From: JBJKPP01 sp046706145
GTDB lineage: Bacteria; Bacteroidota; Ignavibacteria; Ignavibacteriales; Ignavibacteriaceae
NCBI GenBank assembly: GCA_046706145.1
Contig: JBJKPP010000112.1
Coordinates: forward strand, 1 to 11,961
Length of the DNA stretch: 11,961 nt
Direction of reading: 5' to 3'
Each line of letters opens with the position of its first letter. Positions within the stretch are counted from its first letter, which is position 1. Under the pieces are notes generated by a model. That model did not search any database, was not told the DNA's origin, and saw only the letters and a program-made list of their open reading frames with translations. This document shows positions 1 through 7,116 of this stretch, in pieces. The translations under genes were made by a program, and so were the position numbers.

Positions 1-1145
1 GTTGTTTTTGCATCTCCGGCACCAAGGTCAACATTTATAGAAAATTCTTGTTTGGATAAGACCTTCGAAGCCAACTCTTCATTCACCACAATATTAAAAT
101 TAGGCTGGAGGACGGGTAAGTTATCAAAGCTTACTGTCACATCGTTTGGATTAAAATCTGCGCCCGAATGTCCTGCTGCACTAATTATTCTTCCCCAATT
201 TGCATCTGCTCCATAAATTGCCGTTTTAACCAAAGTAGAGTTAGCAATTGATTTTGCAACTAAATCAGCATCCTCCTGATTCTTTGCATTTTTCACATTT
301 ACTTCAACCAATCTTGTGGCGCCTTCTCCATCTGATACTATGGCTTTAGCCATTTCTATACATATATTTTCCAGTGCTGTCTGGAAGGTCCGAAAATCTT
401 CGGCGTCTTTTTCAATCTTTATTTTTGATGCACCATTTGCTAATAACAAAACCATATCGTTGGTGCTTGTTTCTCCATCCACAGAAATTTTATTGAAAGA
501 AGCTTTAACTGAAGGAACGAGCAAGTCATGCAAGGTGGCGTTGTCAATGTTTGCATCAGTTGTAATAAATCCAAGCATAGTCGCCATATTGGGAGCAATC
601 ATTCCGCTTCCTTTTGAAATAGCGCCTATATTTACACTTCCGTGTTTGAGTTTTACGTTCAAAGACAAATGTTTGATTGTTTTGTCAGTAGTCATTATAG
701 CCTCTGCCGCCTCTTTACCTCCACAATGTTTCAGAGCAGGAACAATTTGTTCTATTCCAGCTTTTAATTTATCCATGGGCATCCTTTGTCCTATTACTCC
801 GGTGGAGGCTATTAAAACTTCGTTGGGGTGCAATCCAAGTTCTTTAGCACAATAACTTTGCATTTCCAAAGCATCTTTATGACCTTCTTCACCTGTGCAT
901 GCGTTTGCATTGCCGGAGTTGATTAGAACGGCCTTAACTTTTGTCTGTTGTTTAACAATTTCCTGAGTAATAAGTAAAGGTGCAGCCTTGACCTTATTTA
1001 AGGTGAAGGTTCCAGCAACACTGCAAGGTGATTCTGATAGAATAAGAGCTAAATCTTTTTTTCTTTTTTTAATACCGCACGCAATTCCTGCGGCGATATA
1101 ACCTTGAACCGAGGTAACCGACCCTTCCTCAAAAGACTGATTCAT
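1..1145 (-). CDS. argJ: Bifunctional ornithine acetyltransferase / N-acetylglutamate synthase ArgJ (3' end cut by window edge)
   Basis: ArgJ moves the acetyl group from N-acetylornithine to glutamate, recycling acetyl in cytoplasmic arginine synthesis; some members also use acetyl-CoA. The visible 381 residues carry the family hallmarks: NSGNANACTG at about 76-85, STGVIG at 114-119 (oxyanion-hole region), and the self-cleavage segment KGSGMIAPNMATML with the nucleophilic Thr at residue 189, where the precursor splits into alpha and beta chains. GADANWGRI follows in the beta chain. Translation reaches a DLGAGDAKTT segment at the window edge, so only about 20 C-terminal residues should be missing. 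The ATG at 1145 lies inside the end of argC (17-base overlap) and has a good ribosome binding site, which suggests translational coupling. Whether it is mono- or bifunctional cannot be decided from sequence alone. Confidence 0.95.
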   Translation of the reverse strand, partial: MNQSFEEGSVTSVQGYIAAGIACGIKKRKKDLALILSESPCSVAGTFTLNKVKAAPLLITQEIVKQQTKVKAVLINSGNANACTGEEGHKDALEMQSYCAKELGLHPNEVLIASTGVIGQRMPMDKLKAGIEQIVPALKHCGGKEAAEAIMTTDKTIKHLSLNVKLKHGSVNIGAISKGSGMIAPNMATMLGFITTDANIDNATLHDLLVPSVKASFNKISVDGETSTNDMVLLLANGASKIKIEKDAEDFRTFQTALENICIEMAKAIVSDGEGATRLVEVNVKNAKNQEDADLVAKSIANSTLVKTAIYGADANWGRIISAAGHSGADFNPNDVTVSFDNLPVLQPNFNIVVNEELASKVLSKQEFSINVDLGAGDAKT

Positions 1146-2160
1146 ATTTTTCTCCTTGCTTTATACCTAATCCTTCGTTCCAGCCAAACATCTTATTTAA
1201 ATTTTGTACAGCCTGACCCGAAGCTCCTTTAATTAGATTATCAATAGCTGAGATAATTATTATTTGGTTGTCTCTAACTGAAAAATGAATATCGCAGTAG
1301 TTAGTATTTACGACCCAGCTAAGCTGGGGTGGAGAAGTGCGCAGCCTTATAAAACTGGAGTTTGCATAAAATTCTTTATAGATTTTTTCGATTTGCTCTT
1401 TATCGATTTTGTTTTTTGTATGAATAAATGATGTTGAATAAATTCCGATTGCTACTGGAAGCAAATGTGTAGCGAAGGCGAATAGAGAATTAAATCCATT
1501 CTTTTCAAGCTCCTGCATGATTTCCGGTTCATGCCTGTGTGCCCCTATATTATAAGCAGCAACATTTCCATCCATCTCAGACATGAGCAAATGAGATTTT
1601 GGAGTTTTCCCAGCTCCACTAGTTCCTGAATAAGCTGAAACGTTGACCGAGATTATTTCATTATGGTAATTTTTTACGAAAGGTACAAGACTTAATAAAG
1701 CTGCTGTTGGGTAACATCCAGGGTTTGCAATTAATTGTGCGTTAGTATAATTAGTGGTTGGTAAATCGGCCAAACCGTAAACATTGTTGTCCAACAATTG
1801 ATGTGCGGTATGATTTATTTTGTACCACCTTTCATAAACCTTGTTGTTAGTAAGTCTGAAATCTCCGCCAAGGTCAATTACCTTTTTACCTTTTTCTATC
1901 AGCTCAGGGACATATTTCAACGCTTCGCCGTGTGGAACAGCAATAAAATAGACGTCATGTTCAAAAGAAAGATTATCGACCGGCAATATTTCTGAATCTG
2001 AAACTTCATTTTGTAGTTCGGGAAAAATCTCTAGAATAGTTTTACCAACTGTGATATTTCCATAAACTTTTAGATTGCTAATTTCAGGATGTAAGCTGCA
2101 AAATTGAATTAGTTTCTTCCCCGTATAACCACTTCCGCCTATTAACCCGACAGAAATCAT
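1129..2160 (-). CDS. argC: N-acetyl-gamma-glutamyl-phosphate reductase ArgC
   Basis: ArgC is the NADPH-dependent reductase that turns N-acetylglutamyl phosphate into the semialdehyde, the third step of arginine synthesis, in the cytoplasm. The 343-residue length is normal for the family. The nucleotide-binding loop GGSGYTG is at residues 8-14. The catalytic cysteine is Cys149 in NPGCYPTA. SGTSGAGKTPK is at 178-188, and the HRHEPEI segment with the conserved histidines is at 208-214. The ATG at 2160 is preceded by AAAGGA about eight bases upstream. The gene is first of an argC-argJ pair, with its own promoter about 170 bases upstream and a repeat-rich leader in between. The glutamate kinase (argB) and aminotransferase (argD) genes are not in the window and may follow argJ beyond the left edge. 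Confidence 0.97.
   Translation of the reverse strand: MISVGLIGGSGYTGKKLIQFCSLHPEISNLKVYGNITVGKTILEIFPELQNEVSDSEILPVDNLSFEHDVYFIAVPHGEALKYVPELIEKGKKVIDLGGDFRLTNNKVYERWYKINHTAHQLLDNNVYGLADLPTTNYTNAQLIANPGCYPTAALLSLVPFVKNYHNEIISVNVSAYSGTSGAGKTPKSHLLMSEMDGNVAAYNIGAHRHEPEIMQELEKNGFNSLFAFATHLLPVAIGIYSTSFIHTKNKIDKEQIEKIYKEFYANSSFIRLRTSPPQLSWVVNTNYCDIHFSVRDNQIIIISAIDNLIKGASGQAVQNLNKMFGWNEGLGIKQGEKYESVF
1152..1157 (-). promoter_or_regulatory. Ribosome binding site of argJ inside argC
   Basis: The minus strand reads AAGGAG, six bases, then ATG at 1145. It is the clearest Shine-Dalgarno sequence in the window and lies within the last codons of argC, so it fixes the argJ start despite the overlap. Confidence 0.7.
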
Positions 2161-2190
2161 CTAAAATTCCTTTCTAAAAAAATTGTAAAA

Positions 2191-2208
2191 AAGTATGTAA
2201 GTATGTAA
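2191..2208. repeat. Short tandem repeat in the argC leader
   Basis: The 8-base unit AAGTATGT occurs twice in direct succession, followed by AA, 30 to 50 bases before the argC start. It may be chance in AT-rich DNA. It is recorded because it lies in the transcribed leader predicted for argC. Confidence 0.5.
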
Positions 2209-2220
2209 AAAGTCTAAACA

Positions 2221-2254
2221 GATTAGAATCGGACGCGAGGTCGATTAGGTCGGA
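2221..2254. repeat. Imperfect direct repeat in the argC leader
   Basis: GATTAGAATCGGA (2221-2233) and GATTAGGTCGGA (2243-2254) form an imperfect direct repeat with a 22-base offset, about two helical turns. The segment is more GC-rich than the surrounding spacer, as a protein binding site or folded leader RNA might be. No known operator was recognised. Confidence 0.4.
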
Positions 2255-2265
2255 TAAAATAGGGA

Positions 2266-2285
2266 GATAAGAGTAAAATCTTATC
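2266..2285. repeat. Perfect inverted repeat between the argC promoter and argC
   Basis: GATAAGA, six bases, then TCTTATC: a perfect 7-base inverted repeat 20 bases long, about 40 bases downstream of the predicted transcription start. It could be a dimeric repressor operator or a small RNA hairpin. It lacks a GC-rich stem and a U-run, so it is not a typical terminator. It does not match the ArgR box pattern TGAAT-N4-ATTCA. Confidence 0.5.
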
Positions 2286-2330
2286 AAATATTATTTTAGC
2301 GTTATGTCCAACTTGGTTTTTCATTGGCAA

Positions 2331-2361
2331 CAAAGATATGTGAAAATAATAGTTTTGTCAA
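2331..2361 (-). promoter_or_regulatory. Predicted promoter of argC-argJ
   Basis: On the minus strand, TTG (2361-2359) is followed by 20 bases and TATCTTTG (2338-2331), a full match to the Bacteroidota TAnnTTTG element at a normal spacing. The same bases also read TTGACA, 17 bases, TATCTT, a near-consensus sigma-70 promoter. Transcription would start near 2325, giving a leader of roughly 165 bases. The promoter suggests argC-argJ can be expressed apart from argF. Confidence 0.6.
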
Positions 2362-2393
2362 TAAAAAAATTATTAATTAAGAAAAAAATTGTC

Positions 2394-3326
2394 CTACATC
2401 AATAGGCTCATAATGGCTTTCTGGAGATGGAGCCTGTTTTCAGCTTCATCAAAAATTATAGAATTTGGTGAATCTGCCACTTCATCAAGCACTTCTTCGC
2501 CTCTATGAGCAGGAAGGCAATGCATAAAGAAATAGTCTTCTTTTGCATGTTTTACAAGCTCATTGTTTATCTGGTAAGGCTGCATTGCTTTTATTCTTTC
2601 TTCTCTTTCAGATTCCCAGCCCATGCTTGTCCATGTATCTGTGTAAACCACATCGGAGTCTTTTACGGCCTCTATCGGATCTTCAGTAAGCACAACCTTG
2701 CTTCCAGAAAATTTTGCGTTTCTCCGTGCGTTGTTAATGATTTCTTCGTTTGGTTTATATTTTGATGGTGTTGCAACAGATATGTCCATTCCAACTTTTG
2801 TACAACCGTGCAGAAGACTGTGGCAAACATTATTTCCATCACCTAAGAATGCCAGTTTTAATCCTTTCAAGTATCTTCTTTTTTCATAGATAGTAAATAA
2901 GTCTGATAGAATCTGACAGGGGTGCAGCAAATTAGTCAGGCCGTTTATAACAGGAATAGTTCCATACTTACCGAATTCTTCTGCATCTTTGTGGTCGTAT
3001 GTTCTTACAACCAAACCGTTAAGGTATCTTGATAAAACTTTTACAGTATCAGCAACAGTCTCTTCTCTTTTAAGTTGAAGTTCATTTGGACCGAGATAAA
3101 GAGCGGTACCACCTAATTGATATGTCCCTACTTCAAATGAGACTCGTGTTCTTGTTGAAGGTTTGGCAAAAATAATTCCTAACGTTTTGCCTTTGAGTAA
3201 TTCGTGTGGTTCGTTTGATTTTAGCTTCAGTTTTAGTGAAGCGGCTAACTCAAAAATTTGCCAAATTTCTTCCAATGTAAGGTCATTGATGGAAATTAGG
3301 TTTCTGCCCTTCATGTTTGTTGACAT
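2394..3326 (-). CDS. argF: Ornithine carbamoyltransferase
   Basis: The enzyme condenses carbamoyl phosphate with ornithine to give citrulline. With the ATG at 3326 the protein has 310 residues, usual for the family. It shows the carbamoyl phosphate site STRTRVSFE at about 57-65, HPCQ at 135-138, the ornithine-binding DTWTSMG loop at about 230-236, and the catalytic HCLPAHRG at 269-276. The intact SMG loop and HCLP motif favour true ornithine over N-acetyl- or N-succinylornithine as substrate. An in-frame TTG at 3365 would add 13 residues, but it lies inside the predicted promoter and is unlikely to be translated. The ATG at 3314 (MKGRNLIS, 306 residues) is an equally good start, as neither has a strong ribosome binding site. 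It sits downstream of the sugar-acid operon and upstream of argC. Confidence 0.95.
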   Translation of the reverse strand: MSTNMKGRNLISINDLTLEEIWQIFELAASLKLKLKSNEPHELLKGKTLGIIFAKPSTRTRVSFEVGTYQLGGTALYLGPNELQLKREETVADTVKVLSRYLNGLVVRTYDHKDAEEFGKYGTIPVINGLTNLLHPCQILSDLFTIYEKRRYLKGLKLAFLGDGNNVCHSLLHGCTKVGMDISVATPSKYKPNEEIINNARRNAKFSGSKVVLTEDPIEAVKDSDVVYTDTWTSMGWESEREERIKAMQPYQINNELVKHAKEDYFFMHCLPAHRGEEVLDEVADSPNSIIFDEAENRLHLQKAIMSLLM

Positions 3327-3362
3327 TGCTTGCTCGATTTGTTTTATGAAATAGATGAGACG

Positions 3363-3392
3363 CAAAAATAAAAAATAATTTATTAAATCAAA
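3363..3392 (-). promoter_or_regulatory. Predicted promoter of argF
   Basis: On the minus strand, TTTG (3392-3389) is followed by 18 bases and TATTTTTG (3370-3363), matching TAnnTTTG. Transcription would start near 3357, leaving a leader of about 30-40 bases before the ATG at 3326 or 3314. The 100-base gap after the upstream neuB stop shows no clear hairpin terminator, so read-through from the upstream operon is also possible. Confidence 0.5.
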
Positions 3393-3465
3393 GTGAGGTG
3401 TGAATTAGTGAAGTAAAATATTCCATTCTTTTGCACAAGATATGTACAGAACAGTCAAATGAATT

Positions 3466-4365
3466 TCAAATATTTGTAGTAGTATTAACCTTTCTTCTCA
3501 ACTTCTTGAGGTTCTTAAGTTCACTGTCATAAACTTTTTTGATTCCGTCGCCCAGCGCTAATTCTATGTCTCTTATATTCGATATCAGCTTCTGCATCCC
3601 CACAATTTCTACGGAAGCGGCCTGGTCTGTTCCCCACATGGCCCGATCTAGAGTAATATGTCTTTCTACAAAACAAGCACCCAGTGCTACAGCTGCTTGG
3701 GTTGGTGCTAAACCAACTTCATGCCCTGAATAACCAATTGGAACCCCGGGGAATTTATTTTTCAGGGTCAAAATCATTCTCAAATTAAGTTCCTCATTTT
3801 TGCATGGGTACGAAGAAGTGGCATGGGCAATCATTAGATTTTTTGTTCCGAATATTTCAACAGCATTGTCAATTTCGTCTATGGTTGACATTCCAGTTGA
3901 CATAATTACAGGTTTATTAAGAGTTTTATATCTTAGCAACAATTCATCATCAGTAAGTGAAGCAGAAGCGAGTTTGTATAATTTAGGATCGAACTTTTCA
4001 ATAAAATCAACTGCTTCTTCATCCCAACACGAAGCAAACCAAAAGATTTCTTTTTTCTTGCAATGCTCAACTAATTCTTCAAATTGTTGAGCGTCAAATT
4101 CCATCTTGTGCCGGTATTCTATATAAGTAATTCTTCCCCATGGAGTATCTCTTTCAACATCCCATTGGTCTTTTGGAACACATATTTCAGGGGTTCTTTT
4201 CTGGAATTTCACGGCATCACATCCCGCGGATTTTGCCCCATCAATCATCTTTTTTGCAATTTCAACAGACCCATTATGATTTATCCCAATTTCTGCAGCA
4301 ACAAAAACCGGTTCGCCTTCTCCGATAAATCTATTTCCAACTCTTACTTTTCTAATTGGGTTCAT
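3466..4365 (-). CDS. neuB: NeuB-family sialic/nonulosonic acid synthase, single TIM-barrel domain
   Basis: NeuB-family enzymes condense phosphoenolpyruvate with a hexose or N-acylhexosamine, free or 6-phosphorylated, to form a nine-carbon 2-keto-3-deoxy sugar acid. The 299 residues cover the TIM barrel: AEIGINHNG near 24-32, VKFQKRTPE near 52-60, FASCWDEEAVDFIE, MSTGMSTIDEI, SSYPCKNEELNLR, GYSGHEVG, and VERHITLDRAMWG followed by TDQAASVE. The sequence stops at KKLRRKVNTTTNI, so the C-terminal SAF (antifreeze-like) domain of classical NeuB, about 60 residues, is absent. I recall a subfamily with this domain plan, so it may be natural. The ATG follows the stop of the HAD gene directly (TAAATG), with GAGG five bases upstream, indicating translational coupling. 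The HAD neighbour suggests a phosphorylated product, as in Neu5Ac-9-P or KDN-9-P routes. The exact substrate is unknown. Confidence 0.9.
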   Translation of the reverse strand: MNPIRKVRVGNRFIGEGEPVFVAAEIGINHNGSVEIAKKMIDGAKSAGCDAVKFQKRTPEICVPKDQWDVERDTPWGRITYIEYRHKMEFDAQQFEELVEHCKKKEIFWFASCWDEEAVDFIEKFDPKLYKLASASLTDDELLLRYKTLNKPVIMSTGMSTIDEIDNAVEIFGTKNLMIAHATSSYPCKNEELNLRMILTLKNKFPGVPIGYSGHEVGLAPTQAAVALGACFVERHITLDRAMWGTDQAASVEIVGMQKLISNIRDIELALGDGIKKVYDSELKNLKKLRRKVNTTTNI

Positions 4366-4893
4366 TTAGTCCTCTTGCTTTTTTAGTTTGTGATAAATTA
4401 TCAGTTCGGCAAATTCCCTAAATGCACCGTGTCCACCAATATTTTTGCAAACATAATCAGTAATTTCTTTAATTTCATCAATAGCATCAGCCGGAGCAGC
4501 AGTAAAACCAACAATTTTCATTAGAGACAGGTCATTAACGTCGTCGCCAATAAATGCAATATTTTCAGGTGAATAATTGTATTTCTGAAGAATATTTTTT
4601 AATTCTTTGTCTTTCTCTTTAATTCCTAAAAGGACATCTTCAATTTTTAATTTTTCAGCTCTCTTTTTAACTGGCCCGGAAACTTCGCCTGTTATTATTC
4701 CAGTTTTGACTTGAACAAGATTTCTTAATCGTTCAACACCCATTCCATCACGAATAGAATATTTCTTAAACTCTTCGCCTTTATCTGAATAATATACTCC
4801 GGTGTCGGTTAAAACTCCATCATTATCTGTAAGAACTAGTTTTATTTTTCTTGCCTTTTCCTTAATTGTTTTGTCATTTACCATGAAGTCCAT
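4366..4893 (-). CDS. KdsC-like HAD phosphatase, probably acting on the NeuB product
   Basis: This is a small, capless HAD hydrolase of the KdsC / acylneuraminate-9-phosphatase type. At 175 residues it has the family's normal length. Motif I is TDNDGVLTD with the catalytic pair Asp23 and Asp25. Motif II is ITGE with Thr68. A lysine in the GIKEKDKELK stretch near 94-97 serves as motif III. Motif IV is GDDVNDL with Asp117, Asp118 and Asp121 for magnesium. The C-terminal GGHGAFREF stretch is typical of KdsC. KdsC proteins usually have ITGR in motif II; the Glu here may mark a NeuB-linked subgroup. The expected role is removal of the terminal phosphate from a freshly made sugar acid phosphate. It overlaps the dehydrogenase gene by 16 bases and abuts neuB. 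A second ATG at 4884 has a better spaced GGTGG/GGATGG upstream and is an alternative start. Confidence 0.85.
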   Translation of the reverse strand: MDFMVNDKTIKEKARKIKLVLTDNDGVLTDTGVYYSDKGEEFKKYSIRDGMGVERLRNLVQVKTGIITGEVSGPVKKRAEKLKIEDVLLGIKEKDKELKNILQKYNYSPENIAFIGDDVNDLSLMKIVGFTAAPADAIDEIKEITDYVCKNIGGHGAFREFAELIIYHKLKKQED

Positions 4894-5690
4894 CCACCGT
4901 CAACAATTAAATTGGCCCCAGTCATATAACTAGATGCATCGCTGGCAAGAAAAATTATTGCCCCTTTGTAATCTGTGGGAGCGGCCATTCTTCCAAGCGG
5001 GGTTTTTCGGGAATAATTAGATATAAAATATTCTTCTTGATTATTCTCTACTCCTCCAGGAGATAATGTGTTTACTCTAACACCTTTATTTCCCCAATAA
5101 GCAGCAAGAAATTTTGTAAAAGAAATTACAGCGCCTTTTGTAACAGGATACGCTGCAGATTTATAAAATGATTGCGTCCCGTCGGGTTTTTTATAAATAG
5201 ACTGGTCGGGAGCAGTAATACCGTAAGTTGAGGCAACGTTTATAATACTGCCTTTGCCTTTTTTGGCCATCTCACTGCCTAAAACTTGAGAACAAAGAAA
5301 TGTTCCAGTAATGTTTACGTCTAATGATTTTTGCCAAAGGTTTAACGGATAATTTTCGAATTTTGAAAGTTCGGAAGCTGCTGTAGGGTTTTCAAACATA
5401 TCATTTATTGCAGCGTTGTTTATTAGAACACTAATTTCTTGAAATTCATGTAAGGTTTTATCTTTAACATTTTTAACTGATTCTATGTTGGTAATATCTG
5501 TTCCTACTCCAAGATTTTTCCCCGGCAACTGAGCAGCGAAATCCTTGCATTTATCTTCGTTTAAATCGCAAACAACAACATTAGCTCCTGCTTCAGCAAG
5601 AGCAAAACAATGCTGCTTACCAATTAAGCCTAAAGCACCTGTAACAATTGCTACTTTCCCTTTTAGGGAAAACAGAGATTCTAAGCTCAT
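4878..5690 (-). CDS. Short-chain dehydrogenase/reductase of the sugar-acid operon
   Basis: This is a classical SDR of 270 residues with a Rossmann fold. The cofactor loop TGALGLIG spans residues 17-24, with Asp42 at the end of beta-2 (VVVCDLN) favouring NAD(H) over NADP(H). NNAA is at 91-94, and the active site is Asn126, Ser154 and Tyr181-x3-Lys185. PGGV and the C-terminal GANLIVDGGW are also typical. An insert near 160-178 precedes the catalytic tyrosine. It resembles the PtmA-type SDRs of flagellin-glycan clusters and gluconate 5-dehydrogenase-like enzymes, from memory. Lying between an aminotransferase and a NeuB/HAD pair, it most likely oxidises a hydroxyl on the sugar or sugar acid to a ketone for transamination; reduction of a keto intermediate is the alternative. 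It starts nine bases after the aminotransferase stop. No clear ribosome binding site is seen. Confidence 0.88.
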   Translation of the reverse strand: MSLESLFSLKGKVAIVTGALGLIGKQHCFALAEAGANVVVCDLNEDKCKDFAAQLPGKNLGVGTDITNIESVKNVKDKTLHEFQEISVLINNAAINDMFENPTAASELSKFENYPLNLWQKSLDVNITGTFLCSQVLGSEMAKKGKGSIINVASTYGITAPDQSIYKKPDGTQSFYKSAAYPVTKGAVISFTKFLAAYWGNKGVRVNTLSPGGVENNQEEYFISNYSRKTPLGRMAAPTDYKGAIIFLASDASSYMTGANLIVDGGWTSW

Positions 5691-5699
5691 ATAATATAA

Positions 5700-7058
5700 T
5701 CAACTCTTATTTTCAGCAACTTCAGCTTTCCTTTTGGGTTTAGTATTGAAGCCGCTTGTTTTTCTGAAAACAGGTTGAAGAGGTTTGCCTTTTAAACGGG
5801 ACAGAACATCTTTTGAATCTACTGCATTTTTTATTATCGGAAGAATTTCTTCATAAGCTTTCAAAGTATAATTGACATCTTCATCGGTGTGTGAAAAAGA
5901 AATATTATGAAAACTGCTCCAGAGGATTCCTCTTCTAATTAGCTCCTGTTGTAATAGAGATTTCATTTCTAAAGGATTACCTGCCGAAGCATCGAAATTA
6001 ATAATAGTTCTGCATTCGTAACCGCCGCATTTTGTATAATCCATTCCAAGTTTTGAGGCAATACTGTTATACCCATCTTTAAGCTTTTTCCCTTGTTTCA
6101 AAAGATAAGCAGAAACATTCTTTTCCTTCATAACTTTGATAGTGGCTTTAACTGCAGCAAGTGAAAGTGCTTCGCCTCCGAATGTAGAATAGAAAAATAC
6201 ATCATCATCAAGATGAGCCATTACATCTTTTCTACCGGTTAAAATAGAAATAGGCATTCCATTTGCCACTGCTTTGGAAAAACATGCAAGGTCAGCTTTT
6301 ACACCGAAATATTCCTGGGCTCCCCCTAGAGCAATTCTGAAGCCAGTCCACATTTCGTCAAAAATTAGCAAAGTGCCATTTTGTTGGCAAACTTCTTTTA
6401 ATTCTTTTAGAAAATTATTTTTTGGTTCTTCAAAAACAAACGGTTCAAGTATAACGCATGCTGTGTCTTCATCAATAGAATCTTTAACTGAATTAATATC
6501 ATTATAATTAAATGTGGATGTTAATTCTTGTACGGCCAGAGGAATTCCCGCGTTCCTTGCTGTTACTGAAACGTACCAGTCGTGCCATCCGTGGTAGCCA
6601 CAGCATAAAACCTTATCTCTCTTTGTAAATGCTCTTGCTACTCTTACGGCAGCGGAAGTTACATCTGCACCGGTCTTGCTGTATCTTACTGCTTCTGCAT
6701 TTGGGACTACTTCGTGGATTAATTCAGCCACCTCAACTTCGAGTGGATGAACGAGCGAAAAAGTAATTCCGTCTTCTAATTGTTTCTTAACCGCATTATC
6801 TACTTCATCATAGCAGTAACCAAGTGAAAGAGGTCCAACTCCCATTGTATAATCAATATATTCGTTTCCATCTACATCCCAAACATGAGAACCTTTTCCT
6901 CTTTGTAAATATTTTGGTGCTATTCCATCCACATATTGAGTTGGTCCTTTAGCAAGCGTTTGTGTGTAAGAGGGAATAAGTTTCTTAGCTCTTTCAAAAA
7001 ATTGGTTGGATTTTGTAATGTCCGGGAAATTCTCGTTAAATTTTATTGTATTTGCCAT
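5700..7058 (-). CDS. Class III PLP-dependent aminotransferase, glutamate-1-semialdehyde aminomutase-like
   Basis: This is a fold-type I PLP enzyme of 452 residues. Visible features are WDVDGNEYIDYTMGVGPLSLG (60-80), the phosphate loop KTGADVTSAAVR (128-139), GYHGWHDW (154-161) whose aromatic residue stacks on PLP, ILEPF (203-207), FDEMWTGFR (233-241) whose Asp234 binds the pyridine nitrogen, and FSKAVANGMP, where Lys262 forms the Schiff base. About 40 residues follow the usual end, with a GKPLQPVFRK motif and a basic tail. It resembles HemL (glutamate-1-semialdehyde aminomutase), but its place between a cytidylyltransferase and an SDR argues for a sugar aminotransferase, unlike the DegT-family enzymes of legionaminate and pseudaminate pathways. 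The ATG at 7058 has AAAGAGA upstream. A heme role is unlikely but not excluded by sequence alone. Confidence 0.88.
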   Translation of the reverse strand: MANTIKFNENFPDITKSNQFFERAKKLIPSYTQTLAKGPTQYVDGIAPKYLQRGKGSHVWDVDGNEYIDYTMGVGPLSLGYCYDEVDNAVKKQLEDGITFSLVHPLEVEVAELIHEVVPNAEAVRYSKTGADVTSAAVRVARAFTKRDKVLCCGYHGWHDWYVSVTARNAGIPLAVQELTSTFNYNDINSVKDSIDEDTACVILEPFVFEEPKNNFLKELKEVCQQNGTLLIFDEMWTGFRIALGGAQEYFGVKADLACFSKAVANGMPISILTGRKDVMAHLDDDVFFYSTFGGEALSLAAVKATIKVMKEKNVSAYLLKQGKKLKDGYNSIASKLGMDYTKCGGYECRTIINFDASAGNPLEMKSLLQQELIRRGILWSSFHNISFSHTDEDVNYTLKAYEEILPIIKNAVDSKDVLSRLKGKPLQPVFRKTSGFNTKPKRKAEVAENKS

Positions 7059-7093
7059 AGTTTGTCTCTTTTTAATGAATTATTGCTCCTATA

Positions 7094-7110
7094 AGTTAAT
7101 TTATTTAACT
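7094..7110. repeat. AT-rich inverted repeat between the cytidylyltransferase and aminotransferase genes
   Basis: AGTTAA, five bases, TTAACT: a perfect 6-base inverted repeat in the 58-base gap. This is the widest gap inside the operon. The stem is too AT-rich and lacks a U-run for a terminator. It could be a weak mRNA hairpin or processing site. Confidence 0.35.
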
Positions 7111-7116
7111 AAATAT

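Noticed and set aside
316..855. 179-codon open frame on the plus strand
   Set aside because: It lies wholly antisense to argJ, whose protein shows all family motifs; the plus-strand translation has no recognisable domain.
3402..3423. GAAT...ATTC spaced pair near the argF promoter as an ArgR box
   Set aside because: The half-sites are 14 bases apart and do not fit TGAAT-N4-ATTCA; with this base composition chance is enough.
3327..3465. Terminator after neuB
   Set aside because: No GC-rich stem followed by a U-run is present on the minus strand; only AT-rich sequence and the argF promoter are seen.
3800..4386. Several plus-strand frames opposite neuB
   Set aside because: They are shadows of the neuB coding frame, without ribosome binding sites or domains.
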